Shown: positions 12,001 through 24,343 of the stretch, one piece after another
Position numbering within the stretch: the stretch's first letter is position 1
Layout: each line of letters begins with the position of its first letter
DNA from: Zingiber officinale
Lineage: Eukaryota; Streptophyta; Magnoliopsida; Zingiberales; Zingiberaceae
DNA length: 64,000 nucleotides
Direction: 5' to 3'
Assembly (NCBI RefSeq): GCF_018446385.1
Contig: NC_055998.1
Coordinates: 68,194,744 to 68,258,743, forward strand
The notes under the pieces: model-generated
What the model was told of the DNA's origin: nothing
Seen by the model: the letters and a program-made list of their open reading frames with translations, nothing else
Databases searched by the model: none
Translations under genes and position numbers: made by a program

Positions 12001-15000
12001 ATTTGTGTCTATGCAGCCCTTGGTACGCATCATCAGTTAACTTGGTTTACAACAATCCTAAAACACCCTACCCATGCTTCTGAAGGAGATGCTCCACCCT
12101 CTTCTACTTCAGGGCTTTATTGAAGTCCTGGATCTTCCATGCTCCTATCTTCATTGTGTAGATGACGATCTGTGTCGTCCACAGCCAATCTTCCTCTCCT
12201 TAATCCTCCATAACCCTTCTTGCTTATGAGACTAGTTTGCTACCATCATGCCAACTTGTGTGTCTACTCCAAATTTACTCTGGCCTACATGAGTGCATAT
12301 AGATTCATGTTTGTTTATTTTGCTGCTTGCAACACTTCCTATCATCTTTTGGATGCTTTGGATCTTTGGCACATCCGATTCCACTGATTTCTGCTTTCTA
12401 GTGTCTGAAATCTATGATTTGTAGTGTGTGCCAATTGTTTCAAATATCTGTTTCATTGTTGACCGAGACCTTGTCTGCACCCTTGTCAAAGGTCCACTAT
12501 CTTGCTTTCGTGTGTTACAAACCTCATTTGTGGTATTTGTGTGCATATCACCTCCCTTAGTTGACCCTATCTGCTCCTCTATCAGAGTTGCTATAGTCTC
12601 CTCTGGCACAACATTCTCATTGGTCTCCTGTATAGCTTGACCCATCTCCAATCTCGATAGATCTGCACCACCTGCTCGAACAGAGGCACTTCCTCCTCAG
12701 TAGGGATTCTCTGGTCCGCAAATTGCGGACCAGGGGATGGTCCACTATATGAGGACCCTTGATTTAGATGGACCCCATCTTTAAGTAAGTGGGATCCATC
12801 CAAATCAAAAGTCCTCATGTGGTGGATCATCCCTTGGTCCGCAATTTGCGGACCAGAGGATCTGCTCTCCTTCCTCCTTTGGCGAATGGGAGTCAGAAAG
12901 CAGCATAGGAAGATGAGAATGTGTCAACACACAAAGATGTTGCCTGATAAGGGTGAGTTAGAGTCAAGGACTCAGGAGCGGAGGGCCAATGCCTTAGGTT
13001 GAATCTCCCTCTAACAAAATAAAATAGGGAAAGACTAGGGCTAGTGACCATATGTAGTCCTTTCTACCCATATATATAATTTATAATATTATATTTAGGC
13101 CCTTGTATTGTGTGTTATTTATAAATAGATCCTCATAATTATATTAAGTCCTCAACACCCATGAGTTACATTAAATAGAATGTTTGAGAGAAAGTTTAAG
13201 TATGCTCCTCTTAAATTGTCACTATTTATTTGTAAGATTAAAGACTACTAAGAATTGATGGCATATAAACTTTGCAATGCACGGCACCAAAGTTTAAAAT
13301 TTTGAATCATGCCAAAGTTTCGATTTATGGCCGGAATAATACGATTTTGATATTGTATCATGTCATGCCAATACAATTTCGGTACTATTTATAAGTATTT
13401 CGGAATAGTTTTGATATGGTCAACCGAGTTAAGTTAGGTCTTGATGCTTTGTGTCTAGAACTTAGGAACACAAGAAGTCGCATAGAAGATGCAACAAGCG
13501 AGAAGAATGACACGGAAAACGAGTCAACGAGCTCGATGCATCCGAGGGACAAGGAGATGCGGAAGAGTACACCGGTAGAGCGAGAATGACACGTGTGGAG
13601 TGTCCGAGGAACGAGAAACCGGGGAGTAATAAAGGAGAAGGCCGGAGTTGGGTTCGGGTAAGCTCAACTCTGGACAACCGAAACTTCACCCAAACAAGCT
13701 CGAGGAAAAGAATGGTCAATGCTGATATTGACCATTCAGATGAGCAATGCTAGATGCACCTCAAATGTTTTGAGGTGCCTCAGATGTTCAGCTAAGCTTC
13801 TGCCGCAAAAAGGACTAGAGGCGCCTCCGATGGACTGGAGGCGCCTCGGATAAATAGTAGCTGAGACGCCTCTAGCTGATATGAGGCACCTCCAATGAAC
13901 AGTAGCGGTTAGACAGCCATTGGGCGGCCGTTGTGACGAGGATAATATTTTATCAACATGGAAGCGCCCTAAGTATCTTTGAAGACACCTCTAATGCCAC
14001 GTCAGCAATTGTAACTTTTGTCTAGAGGGCTATAAATAACTCCCTAGAGCTAGGAGTTCAATACACAACTTGTAATCATTTTCAATACTTGTTTCTAAGC
14101 TTTCAAATTTTGTAAGAAACTACTCCACCTTCACAAAGGAGATCTTTTAATAAGTTTTTCAACTACCTTGGATTAACAACCACCGAGGTTGTAACCAAGT
14201 AAAAACTCAAGCCTCATATTTCTTTCATACTATTTATTTTGTTTGTTTAATTAATTGTGTGTCCTTACTAAGCCAGAAGCAAGAGAAGGTTCTAACTTTT
14301 ATTTGAGAGCTATTCATCGTCCTCTAACCGGTCCACTCGATCCAACAATTGGTATCAAAGCCCGAAAGCCTTAGAAGGACTAATCGCCGACTAAAGCAAC
14401 AAGACGATAGTCGTATCAAGCATTCACCCATCAAAGTTCAAGGGGAAGTTCGCACTTTGGAAGCGTTGTATGGAGGTATTCTTCAAAACTAACTTTAAAA
14501 TTCTTCTAATAATTAAGTATGATTTTGAAGCACCTAGGGATGAAAACGGAGAAGGAAAAGAAGAGCTCCAATGGAACAAAAAATAGCAAGCCGACTGCAA
14601 AGTAGAATTCCATCTGCTAACCATATTACTGTCTCAAGAAGTCAACCGAATAGACGTCTACAATTCAGCCAAAGAATTTTGGGAGAAGTTCATAAAGCTG
14701 CACGATGGGACCTTGGAGGCTAAACTGACAAGACGGGACCTGCTCCGAAATCGACTAATCAACCTCCAGATGGAAGAAGGAGAAAAGGTGGCTCAACTGC
14801 ATGCAAAGATCAAGGAACTGATCATCGAACTCAATAACCGAATCAGAATTCATTAAGGTATGCTTTAAATGTATTTATGAGAACTCCGAAATGGACATCT
14901 ATAGTAGACTTCTACTATATCTCCAAGGACCTCGAGGTAAGTACGTTAGAAAATTTATTTTCGACTTTCGTACTTCACGAATCTCAACATGCAAGTCATA

Positions 15001-17265
15001 AAGACATAGAAAAGTCAAACAACAACATCGTCTTAAAAGCAAAAAGGGTCGAACCGGATTCAGAGTCATCCCTTAACAAGGATCAGGAGGCTTACATAGT
15101 AAGAAAATTTAAAACGTTTTTTAAATCTAACAATTTTGATAAGACACATGCCAAGAAGCATCTATGGAGCAGTAGAAAAATAAGGTGCTACAACTGCGAT
15201 GAAGGGCACATCAAAGACAACTGTCCAAAACTAAAAAACAAAAAAAAAAGAAAAAGGGAAAGGGTCAAGAAGGTCAAAACAAAAGAATCTACAAGCGACG
15301 TGGAGCAAGTTGTCGTTATCTGAGTCCAAGACAGAACAACACGCCGGACTAGCACTAATGGCTAGTCACCGAGAAGATGACGAAACCACCTCGGAAGAAA
15401 ACAACGACAAAGGCGGAGCATCCACCTATGAGTCCAACACGATAAGTGAGGTACATCTCTTACCTTCCGACCAATTGTATGAATCCATTAAAATGCTAAA
15501 CAGGTCATTATGTAAAACTAGAACCAAATATATAAATGCAAAGAAAGATTATGCATGCCTACTAGAAAATTTTGATAAACTGAAAGTTCAAAATGGAAAA
15601 TTAAAAAATCAAGTAGAAATGATCAAAAAGAATTTTGCATGCTCAAATTCAAATGTTTTAAGAATTTCAAATGTTAGATATAATGATGGACTTAATTAGT
15701 ATGTTAAAAATCATAGGGATCAAATTGTAAAAATATCAAAAAAATGACATACCTAGAAAATTCTTGATAAATCCAATAGGCAAAAATCTATATTGAATTC
15801 CAAAATCATGTTTAGCCTATTAATTTTTCTTTGATTTGCATGTCAGAAATTAATTTACTTTAATTGTTAACATTATTGAAAAATGTTTTTTGGAGGATAA
15901 TGTTTTATCTACATGGAGGCGCCCTGAATATCTTTGGAGGCACCTCCAATACCACGTCAGCAACCGTAACTTTTGCCCAGAGGGTTATAAATAACTCTCT
16001 GGAGCTAGGAGTTCAATGCACAACTTATAATCATTTTTAATACTTGGTTCTGAGCTTTAAAGTTTGTAAGAGGTTATTATGCATTCACGAAAGAGATCTT
16101 TTAGTGAGTTTTTCAACTGCCTTGGATTAACAAACACCCAGATTCAAACCCAGTAAAAACTCTAGCCTCTTTTTTATTTCATGTTATTTTTTTTTTGTTT
16201 AATTAATTGTGTGTCCTTGCTAAGCTAGAAGCAAGAGAAGGTTCTAACTTTTATTTGAGGGTTATTCATCCCATCTAGCCGGTCCACCTGTTCCAACACT
16301 ATTAATTAAAAAAATTATTAATATTTGATTGTTATAGATACTTACTATTGAGTAACATTAGATATGTTGAATATTGAGTTCAAGTTTTGATATTATCTCA
16401 TGAAATACTTCATGCTTATTGAGTAAAAGTCTTAGGATAAAATTAATTTAATTTATAGTAATATATTTTATAAGATTAGAAATTATATTATATTTAATTT
16501 TCCTAAGAATCTATTTCCTCCATCTTTATAAGGTTATTTTTTTCACAAATGAAGGGAAAAAAATTAACCATCCCTTAAAAGTTTTTTATTTTTCTTATTT
16601 ATTTCGTAGACGGATGAAGGAGGAAAAAATTAACAAATTTTTTTCTCTCTGTTTACCCTCTGGATCAATGAAGGAGAGAAAATAATTAATGATGTAGGAG
16701 GAAAAAAATAACGATAAAGGAGCGAAAAATTACCAAAAGGGAAAGGAATCAAATAGGAATTGAAGTTATTGTTTTAAAAAAAAAAAACTCCACAACCTCG
16801 TAAAGGTTATCGCCTTCAACAAATCAAAAAATCTTGATCCAAAATCTTAACCTTCAGAAATGGTTACGGTTCATAGTGTGAAACCACCGGTTACGTTTCA
16901 ATTCACAACAGTTCAAAATTATTATTTATATTTTATTTTAAAAAATATATTTATAAATGTGGAAAAATTAAAAACAAAGGCATGAACTTAGTTAAGTTGT
17001 CTATCAATCAACTTAGGGTATAGAGGAATTAAAGCAACGTAGTTTGTTAGTTCCTTCAATATCAAAATCTTCTACTTCGTCTTCTGAAAGTTGCATTTTT
17101 TTTTAACTTTCGTCCGATTTCCAAGTAGTAGTTGAGCTTCCAAAAAGTTGGGAACCAAAGTAGATCAAGAAGAATATTATACTAAACCCTGAACCATCTT
17201 CATTTTTTAATACCAATGGCTTTTTTTTTATCTAACATTAACATTACTATATTTTAATGTGATTC

Positions 17266-17311
<46 letters not shown>

Positions 17312-20218
17312 TTTGATTAATTTTTTATATTTAATGATAGTCTTCACTCTATATATAATTTTATTTTTGAACAAATTATATCCCTTGGCAAATTTATTAT
17401 TGGATATATCATACAATAATAGTCTCTATACATTCGATGGTGAATGGATGAAAAGATAGAATATGACCAATGACTAACCTATTAAAAGAGTTAAATGAGA
17501 TTAATAAATTTAATGAGTTAAAGATAGAATAGTCCCAGATTAGAAAATTCAAATCAAACTAGTTGAAAATTTGACTTCAATAGAAAGGTAGAATAATCTC
17601 ATATTGAAAAATTTAAAACAAATGAGTTAATTTATATTGAACTACACCATTAATATCACTAAAATATTATAAATATTATTAAATGGAAAGCTTTCATTGA
17701 AAAAATTTAAAATAAAATTTAAAAATTAAGAGTTTTTTAAATAAATACCAGTGAATCAGCAATTGAATCGACGGTTCAAACCGCCGGTTCACGAGTTCAC
17801 TTGCAGTCCGACCCTTAACCGGCTCATTTAGAGACGAGTCGGTTACGAATCGAGCTAGTTGAACTATGTCAATGGGTAAGCAACCCATTGAACTAGGTCA
17901 ACGGGCCTGTTGACCCGGTTTCGATTCCAATCCAGGTTCGATTTCGACCAAACAGTGGTCAGGTCTAACCCATGTCATGCCAATCGACAGGTAGAACGGT
18001 TAATCGGCACGACTCGGTATTGTATACCATGCATGGCACTAAAACACACAATATTAGGATGAAAAAATTGTCCAAAGAATTATTACTTCAATGTAGTTGT
18101 GAATGTGAGATTTACTAGGATACAAATACAAACCAAATACTAGTTTTAGCTTTGTGAATTTAGAATGCAACAATCAAGAATATTTAGGACTTACAATGTT
18201 CAAAAAGCTAAAAAATAATGTAAAGCAGGAAGAAGCCACATTAAGCAACAATATGTAGTCAAGATCTAATCTATTCAAGTGCTAGTACCTGCAGATTCAT
18301 CCCGGAAGTCCAAGAGATAAAAGAGAAGTAAAAGAAAACTAATAGATAATTGAACAAACAACTGTATATGGTTCCCTTTAAATGAAGCTCAAACTGGAAT
18401 GTGCAACAAACTATCTCAAGCATTTGTCAACCAGAAATTAAAAACTTCAGGGTCAGTTCAGGTTTCTACTTCAGATTTCAACTTGGACAAAGGAAATATA
18501 CATTACCTTCTTACCCGGAAAAACTAATTGTGCCTTTGCCCTGGATCGTGTCAGAACACAAACTTTGTGATTGTCTGCATAAAGATCGCAAATTATACTT
18601 AAGTTTCTTCATATAATACCTATATTTGTTTACATATCCATTGCTAGAAATAAATGTTTTGGAGCATTGTGGTTTGTAGAGCATTGGTTTAGCATCTTAG
18701 CCTCTTGTGTATGATTCACTTCAAACTTAAGGAATCTAATAACCTAATGCAAGACAAAATAAATCACATTTTCATAACAGGGTTATTCAGAAGGTTAACT
18801 CCTTTAACTGCAATTCACAATATTTCTAAAATGTTATTTTCTTGGACTGAGAAAAGACTGAACTTGTACAAAATACTTCATCGTAATACAACATTAAGAA
18901 AATAGTCCATATACAACAAAAAAGAAAAAGAAAATCTCAAGAAAAAAATATCAAACTGAGCCAGCAGGGAAAAAAAAGTGACTCATCAATTTTACTATAT
19001 TTGATTGACACAGACTCATGTAATGATTTTCTGAACTACAATACTGCAATGCAAATTCAAATAATAGTAGTTTGCAATATGACTCGTCTATTGCTGCACC
19101 GGGCTCTCTTCAACATGGAAAAGAAACTTTTTCCGACAGAAATTTTATAGTTTTTCCTGTAAATAATTTAAAATGATTGTTCCATTTTGATCAAAAACAT
19201 ACAAGTCCAGTATAGCAGTGACGAACAGGTATTCCCTTGAGATATGCAACTAAATCTGTCAAGTGTAATTTAGGAAATTCCCTTAAAATGTCACGCTAAT
19301 AATATATTCAAAGTTTTTCTTGAACATTACATCTGATGTAGGTTTTTCTTTTAGAGCAGAGGCCTGCTAATATTAGCAGTGACTATTGGGTATGTGACTG
19401 CTTCCCATCTGCTAATAAAGGGCGACATCTCTAGTGAAGTGGTTTTTTCAGTGAATAGTAAGACTCAATGACCTTATCATTCATATCAACATAAATGTAG
19501 AAAAATCATATTCATAAATGTTAACACTTTAAGTATACTAAGCCAGAGGTCAAAACCTGAAAGTAACTTTTGGACCAATCTTCGACCAATAAAGCCAGTA
19601 GCTCCCGTAATTGACACTCTCATCCCGTTGTCCTGTGAAATTAAACAGATGAAAAACATGAGAACAAATCAAAATTTAATTAAGTCAAAGAAGAGTAATC
19701 TATGATTAGAAGCCAAATCTACAGGAGGCCCAAGTTTAGAAATTGGTAGATTGACATTGCACGTCCTTCCAATTCCCAAAGAGGATCAAGCTAATTAGAA
19801 ACAGCTTACTTCAACTAGAGGAGCCCAGAGACATAAAGTAAACAAGAAAAAAAAAAGAAAAATATAAAACTACAATTTGTGTGAATTATGTACTCGTGTG
19901 AAGTATGTGTGGTAAATAGTTCCAAAGAGACAAAGTATAACCCAAAATAAGATGAGAAGGGCAGGAAAAAGGAGGGAAACAACCTTTGATTCAGAATGGC
20001 TGGTAGAAAGACAAAAGACTCTGCATTTTTTGAAATTGCGCTGCTGCAGTCACAGAGGCATTTTTAATAATAATAAGAGAAAGGACAAAGAGAAGGAAAG
20101 CAAGCAAATAGGAGCCCACAGAAATGCTCACTGGGGGGAAAAGCGGGTGAGGGAAGGGTAGGAGGGAAGGGGCGATTGCGGAGGTGGCTCGAGAGAGCGT
20201 CGCCCAGCTCAATTCCAT
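9072..20218 (-). CDS. GC1: Chloroplast SDR39U1-type epimerase family protein, N-terminal exons (GC1/SulA-like)
   Basis: Four minus-strand coding exons splice in frame. Exon 1 is 20218-20132 (29 codons, [18 protein letters not shown], transit-peptide-like). Exon 2 is 19632-19557, with the NAD(P)-binding motif [15 protein letters not shown]. Exon 3 is 18574-18515 ([19 protein letters not shown]). Exon 4 is 9190-9072 ([12 protein letters not shown], then [16 protein letters not shown]). All introns are GT/AG and all phases agree. Order and motifs match the plant homologue of SDR39U1, known in Arabidopsis as GIANT CHLOROPLAST 1, a plastid protein affecting chloroplast division; its substrate is not established. 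The following exons (usually starting IKKEIK and including a VSATAVGYYG segment) were not found down to position 1. The gene therefore either continues beyond the window or is truncated. Intron 3 is about 9.3 kb and packed with repeats; introns 1 and 2 are 499 and 982 bp. Start choice: first ATG with a usable donor (CCA|GTGAGC). Confidence 0.85.
9440..9547. repeat. Imperfect ~30-bp tandem repeat
   Basis: The words GGTGTGTTGGTAGTTGTATT and TTTGCA recur about every 30 bases, three to four times. It lies in intron 3 of the epimerase gene. The flanking 9250-9700 sequence looks like LTR-type non-coding DNA with no recognised ORF. Confidence 0.65.
10222..10972 (-). pseudogene. L1-type LINE fragment (linker and start of reverse transcriptase)
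   Basis: Minus-strand frames give a typical plant L1 linker: [36 protein letters not shown], then [18 protein letters not shown]. After stops and frame changes comes an RT-like segment near 10250-10340 resembling the AFDR...LWW(I/V)LE box. The fragment is truncated at both ends and full of stops, so it is a dead copy. Its orientation is the same as the host gene. Confidence 0.65.
11154..11700 (-). pseudogene. 3' end of an RTE-clade LINE with (CAA)n/(TTG)n tail
   Basis: The reverse complement reads [19 protein letters not shown], then VRPAML and a degenerate remainder including MRDMF. This is the C-terminal region of plant RTE-type LINE polyproteins. It is followed by the conserved 3' UTR words GCCGACCCACCTAGTGGGAT and a (TTG)n tail, seen on the plus strand as ACAACAACAACAACC at about 11160. 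The body is 5'-truncated and has stops. Confidence 0.8.
11864..11941. repeat. Exact 42-bp tandem duplication
   Basis: A unit beginning CAAGACCTCCAAATTAACCT starts at 11864 and again at 11906 with no differences seen apart from the truncated end of copy two. The identity implies a recent duplication. Confidence 0.9.
12412..12651 (-). CDS. Unrecognised 79-aa ORF, probably a transposon remnant
   Basis: The minus-strand ORF starts [18 protein letters not shown] and ends with a basic [20 protein letters not shown] stretch. It is polar, acidic then basic, with no recognised domain. The sequence upstream on the same strand (to about 12700) also reads coding-like but is interrupted by the MITE at 12711-12857. 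It is possibly an ORF1 or gag-like piece of a retroelement; function unknown. Confidence 0.25.
   Translation of the reverse strand: MEMGQAIQETNENVVPEETIATLIEEQIGSTKGGDMHTNTTNEVCNTRKQDSGPLTRVQTRSRSTMKQIFETIGTHYKS
12711..12857. mobile_element. MITE with self-palindromic termini
   Basis: The left terminus CTGGTCCGCAAATTGCGGAC (12711 on) and the right terminus ending GCAATTTGCGGACCAG (12856) are inverted copies, and each is itself a near-perfect palindrome. The inverted similarity continues inward (GTCCACTATATGAGGACC against GTCCTCATGTGGTGGATC), so nearly the whole ~147 bp folds back. No clear target duplication was found. Confidence 0.75.
14424..15699 (+). pseudogene. Copia gag polyprotein remnant with zinc knuckle
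   Basis: Plus-strand frames joined across stops show the UBN2-type gag core ([11 protein letters not shown], then [34 protein letters not shown] and [12 protein letters not shown]). Next come a [15 protein letters not shown] segment and a CCHC zinc knuckle [17 protein letters not shown] at about 15187-15237. A coiled-coil, acidic C-terminal region ends at a stop near 15697. In-frame stops (for example near 14584) and frame changes (near 14855 and 15320) make it non-functional. Confidence 0.8.
15896..16298 (+). repeat. 5'-truncated 3' LTR of TR-GAG-like copy 1
   Basis: The sequence from GGATAATGTTTTATCTACAT to ...GTTCCAACA aligns with 13939-14347 at clearly less than perfect identity, indicating an old insertion or independent decay. 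No target duplication can be tested because the outer 5' boundary is uncertain. Confidence 0.75.
16299..18514. other. Intronic AT-rich DNA without genes
   Basis: Part of intron 3 of the epimerase gene. It holds an A-tract followed by a (TA)n microsatellite at about 17267-17310. A GC-richer patch at 17.76-18.05 kb has repeated CGGTTCA/GAACC words typical of a dispersed repeat. No supported gene or RNA is visible. Confidence 0.6.
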
Positions 20219-22680
20219 TGTGGTAGTCGGAGAAGGAGGATGTGAGATGGAGGAACGGGATGTGATGGAAGGGAACCGGATGGCAGGGCACAGGAAAGCG
20301 GATAAAGACAGAAGAAAGAAAGAGAGAGAGAATGCTGAGGAAGCGATGAGTTGCCTGTGGTGGCTACGCAGCCACAGCTCGACGCCACTTGTGGAAACCC
20401 GCTTGCCCTACCAATTCGCATCCGTGCCTACAACTCGGCGGCCTTTTGTGGCGGACAAAGTCTCGGGACACCGTCAAGAAATTTGGCATTGCTTCATTGA
20501 TAAATATTCAGCTAAGTCCCATGATTTATTTAAGACCGTTTTGGATAAGTATTCTCATCAGTCTTTGTCATAGAATAATCAAAGTAGTTAGACTTTCTAC
20601 TAATTAGTTAGACATCTGATATTCGAATTGCACTATAGTAATTTTTTCAAGTGGGATAACAAACTTAAGAAAATTAGTTATTTGAATGAGCCCGAATACT
20701 TTCTGATTTATCTTATGTCTTATAAAAAATTTCTGTAAGACTGAATCAATTATCTCTAAGATTAATCCGTTTGAAAAACCGAATATCAGAATTGAAGAAA
20801 ACAAACTCATTTTAATTTTTTTTAATCAAAAGGTTTTCGTCCATCTCCTATAAAATTAGATGATCATCCTCGAGTGTATTATTCAATCGGTATTATTTTT
20901 TAAGAGATTGGTTTTAATTTTTTCATAACGAAATTTAAATTTATATTTAATCTATTTAAAAATATTCATATTCTAGTAGTTATCATATTAACTACCATAA
21001 ATATAGATTTAAATTTGATCTGCTTATCTAATATTTATGTTATAATAATTATAAAATCATAATTACTACAATTCAAGTTTATTATATTCATCCATATTCA
21101 TATTGTAACCGTTGCAAACTGATTCAAGATTTACAGCTAAATGGACCTTCACACACGTTAGATGTAGGTTTTGACAGATTTGAATACTTACCATTTACTT
21201 GTAGGTTTATTTACACAAATTTGCACGAAGAGTTCCATTCACGGATTCACCTAAGTTCTGTTCGAAAAGCAGAAGAACTATGAGGTGTGTGTCAATTTAC
21301 ACATTCCAAAAATTGATGAAGAAAGTGTTATGATACGTTCTTTTATCCAAGCTATAAAAGGAATCTTGAGTTCATAATAGCAAACTGAGTTGGGTGTATC
21401 ATCATTTGCATAATTAACTAGGTAAATTTACACCTTCCTCGAGCAACCTAATACTCAGGATGTGAAATTGGTCCCTATTCTAAGTTGGCATATCACATGT
21501 ATTCAAAGATCTCAGACTAAAAGGTGACCTTCCAAGCTAGGTTGGTATGACGACAGCTTTAGGATTCTCTAAGAAAACATCATCGGCTAGGTTAAGTACA
21601 TGCCTAATTCCCGAGCTCTCTACACAAGCACAGTTACTCGAGCTCTCTACTCCAAACTCAGTTCTCTGAACCCTCTACTCTGAACTTAATTCCCCAAGCC
21701 CTCTAATCGAAACTTAGTTCCCCTAGCTCTCTGCTCTTAACTCAATTTCCAAAGCTCACATTCTCTCAATACTCAACACCATTATTATTGCTTACTCGAT
21801 TATTGACCACAAGTGGACATGACCCATGATTATTATATGGTCTCTTCATGATTATCATTTCTATAATTAATGGTTAGTAAGGGCTAAACGATTGACATTA
21901 ATGGAGGCAGCTAGAATTAGCATTCATTGAGTCGAAATTAATAACTAAAATGGCTGAACTTTCTTTAATTTCCTAGAGATCATGGTCACGATTCTAGAGG
22001 TTTCTCTAAACTTGTATCTATAAATATTCAAGTATATTTGTCATTTAGAAAGGCTAATCTCCTTAGTTTTCAAGTAATAATATGTAGTAGAAGGAATTAA
22101 AGTTAAGATAAAATGTAGCGGAAATAAATAATATAACATGACTTAATGTGATTTAGAACTCCTAAGTTCTTACTCAATGATCTATCGATTCATTTGTGAA
22201 TCACCCTCAAATATATATCATTATTTTTCTCCTTTCTAAAAACCTCTTAGAGGTGGAGAAATCCTTATAAATTAGTAAATTAATAAATAAAGAAACTAAC
22301 AGCTCAAAGGACTGATAAAGCAAACAATGATACTAAGCTGTTTGATATATGTTGATGTGATTTTGAATGAATTCAAAATTTTGAGATGTCCTTGTCAAGC
22401 CTTCTTATTGTCCTTTTCGATCAACCAAATCCCTCTCATTCAGTCGCCTAAACAATAGTTTATTCGTGCTTAATCTTTGTTACTTATCCTTTTTCAGTTG
22501 AACCCATTTTCTGGTCAATAGTTGATGCTTCATATCAACTTCTCCATCTAGATATTTATGTGTATGTCCAATTAAATAAGTATTTAATGGTTTATTTTCA
22601 ACAAAAAAGTAAATTTGGATTCTCATATTCTCAAGATATCCATAATGAGACATTATAGAGCAATGTAGGTCCAATAAACA
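20219..22680. other. Upstream region of the epimerase gene with LTR-like remnant
   Basis: The first ~250 bases are the presumed minus-strand 5' UTR and promoter of the epimerase gene. ORFs there on both strands are purine/pyrimidine-biased shadows. At 21610-21755 a ~30-bp degenerate tandem repeat (CGAGCTCTCTAC and AACTCAGTTC words, five copies) is followed by LTR-like non-coding sequence with a TATAAATA box near 22020. No supported gene. Confidence 0.5.
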
Positions 22681-23519
22681 ATGTTGGGCATGCTGATGCC
22701 TATGTGCAGTAGAAAATAACCAATTCTCACACAGATGCTACAAGCAATTAGGACCCCCATTTGCACCAAGAATAAGACCAAAATGAATGGTTTCATTTTA
22801 CCTTTAAAAAGAGCTAATAATACATTCAAGCCTTAACAACAACAATACAAACGTAGCAAAAATTGACATATAGCCTATATGAACTTATAGACCTTTAAAA
22901 TTGACAAAATGCTATAAAGAATTTGAGGAAGAAGATGAGATAGTAGAAAGGTGAATTTCTGTTTAAGATAACCATGGAATTTGAGCAACGCAGCATATTA
23001 TTGTGGCATATCAAGGACATGCAGTTCGAAATGTATTTTTATTTTTAATTTTCCAGAAGACACTTTCAACCACAGATACATCTTCCTTTCAAATACCTCT
23101 TGATTTCTAAGTTACTATGGTCAGTGCCAAATAATTCATATAAAAATAATAATATTTTATAATTACTCTCTCCTTCCCCGTTCTTGAGGGTTTGCATACT
23201 CAAGAACTTTAGGGTGCGTTTGGTTCGGGATTATCTTTGATAATTTTGGTTATTCATCCAAGGTTATCAACTAAAACCTTGTTTGGTTTTGGTAATTGAT
23301 GATTCCTAAGTTATGATACATGTCTGACACATCAGCAATTTGGGCATATAGCCCGGAATCAGAAAACCCCATAAAACTGGGGTTTTCCTTGATCCCCTGG
23401 TTAACCAAAAATTTAAGACAATATTACCCTTTGTTATTTACCCTTTGAGGCAAAAAAAACCTTATAGATTTATCAAATTTCAATCTACCCCTCGAATATA
23501 ATCAAAACCTCCCGATTCT

Positions 23520-23850
23520 CCTCTCGCGAACACGCACGGAAACCCGTCGCTCCTCCTCTCGCGAACACACACGGAAACCCTAGCCTTTCGCCGCTCCTCC
23601 TCTCGTGAACAGCACGAAAACCCTAGCCTTTTGCCGCTCCTCCTCTTGCGAACACGCACGAACTTTTCCCTCTTGCGGCGACCTAGCGCTGGTTCTCCGC
23701 GACGATCCTCCCTCTCGCGCACACGAAGCTCAGGCATTCTAGCGGCGTTTCTCTGCGACGATCCTCCCTCTCATGCACACGTAGCGTTCTCGCTCTCGCG
23801 ACGATCTAGCGGCTTCCCCCTTTCAAACCGTCCCATTCGTGAACATCCCC
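23520..23850. repeat. GC-rich leader with ~50-bp imperfect repeats
   Basis: Words CTCCTCTCGCGAACACGCAC and GAAACCCTAGCC recur three to four times upstream of the Harbinger transposase. This is likely the untranslated leader or promoter of the element. The ORFs on both strands here are repeat artefacts. Confidence 0.55.
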
Positions 23851-24343
23851 ACTCGGCTTCTTGGAAAAGGTATGATCTTATACAGTGTTAGCGATTGTTG
23901 CATCATGATTTGGTCAATTTGAACTGATCTTATATACTGCTAGAACTGATCAACTTTGATTTGGTCAATTTGTCATCCCATAGTTTGTCATCTATGGGTT
24001 GCCCTTTTGTTTTAGGTTCTGTTTAGTTTTTGTTTTGTTCTTGATATTTAGTTGCTGTTTAGTTTTTATTTAGCTCTTGTTTAGATCTTGTAGGTTAGGT
24101 CTTGTTGTTTAGTTGTTGCTATTTAGTTGTTGTTTAGTACTTATTTTGTGCTGTTTAGTTCTTGTTTAGTTTTTGTTTGGTTCTTGCAACTTGTAAGTTG
24201 AACCTACAAATTCTCTTTCAACTATTTAGTTTTTGTTGTAACTTGTTGTTTACAATTTGAAATTTTCTACCATGCTAATTTATTATTTGGTTCATTGCCC
24301 TATTTACATGATAGGTTGATATGACTCAGTTAGCAGACAGGAG

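Larger units (their letters stand above)
13410..16298 (+). mobile_element. Gag-only copia-type element (TR-GAG-like), copy 1
   Basis: The 5' LTR ends ...CGATCCAACA at 14347 and is followed by the primer-binding site TGGTATCAAAGCC (14350-14362), of the initiator-tRNA-Met type. The internal region holds only a degraded copia gag (about 14424-15699) and no protease, integrase, RT or RNase H. The 3' LTR (about 15896-16298) matches only the right-hand ~400 bp of the 5' LTR, so its left part is lost. The start of the 5' LTR near 13410 is approximate. The layout matches the second element at 51570-55943. Confidence 0.78.

Noticed and set aside
20064-20573. Several ORFs in both strands at the start of the epimerase gene
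   Set aside because: Only the minus frame beginning at 20218 joins in phase to the GATGFIGRR exon; the others are purine/pyrimidine-biased shadows.
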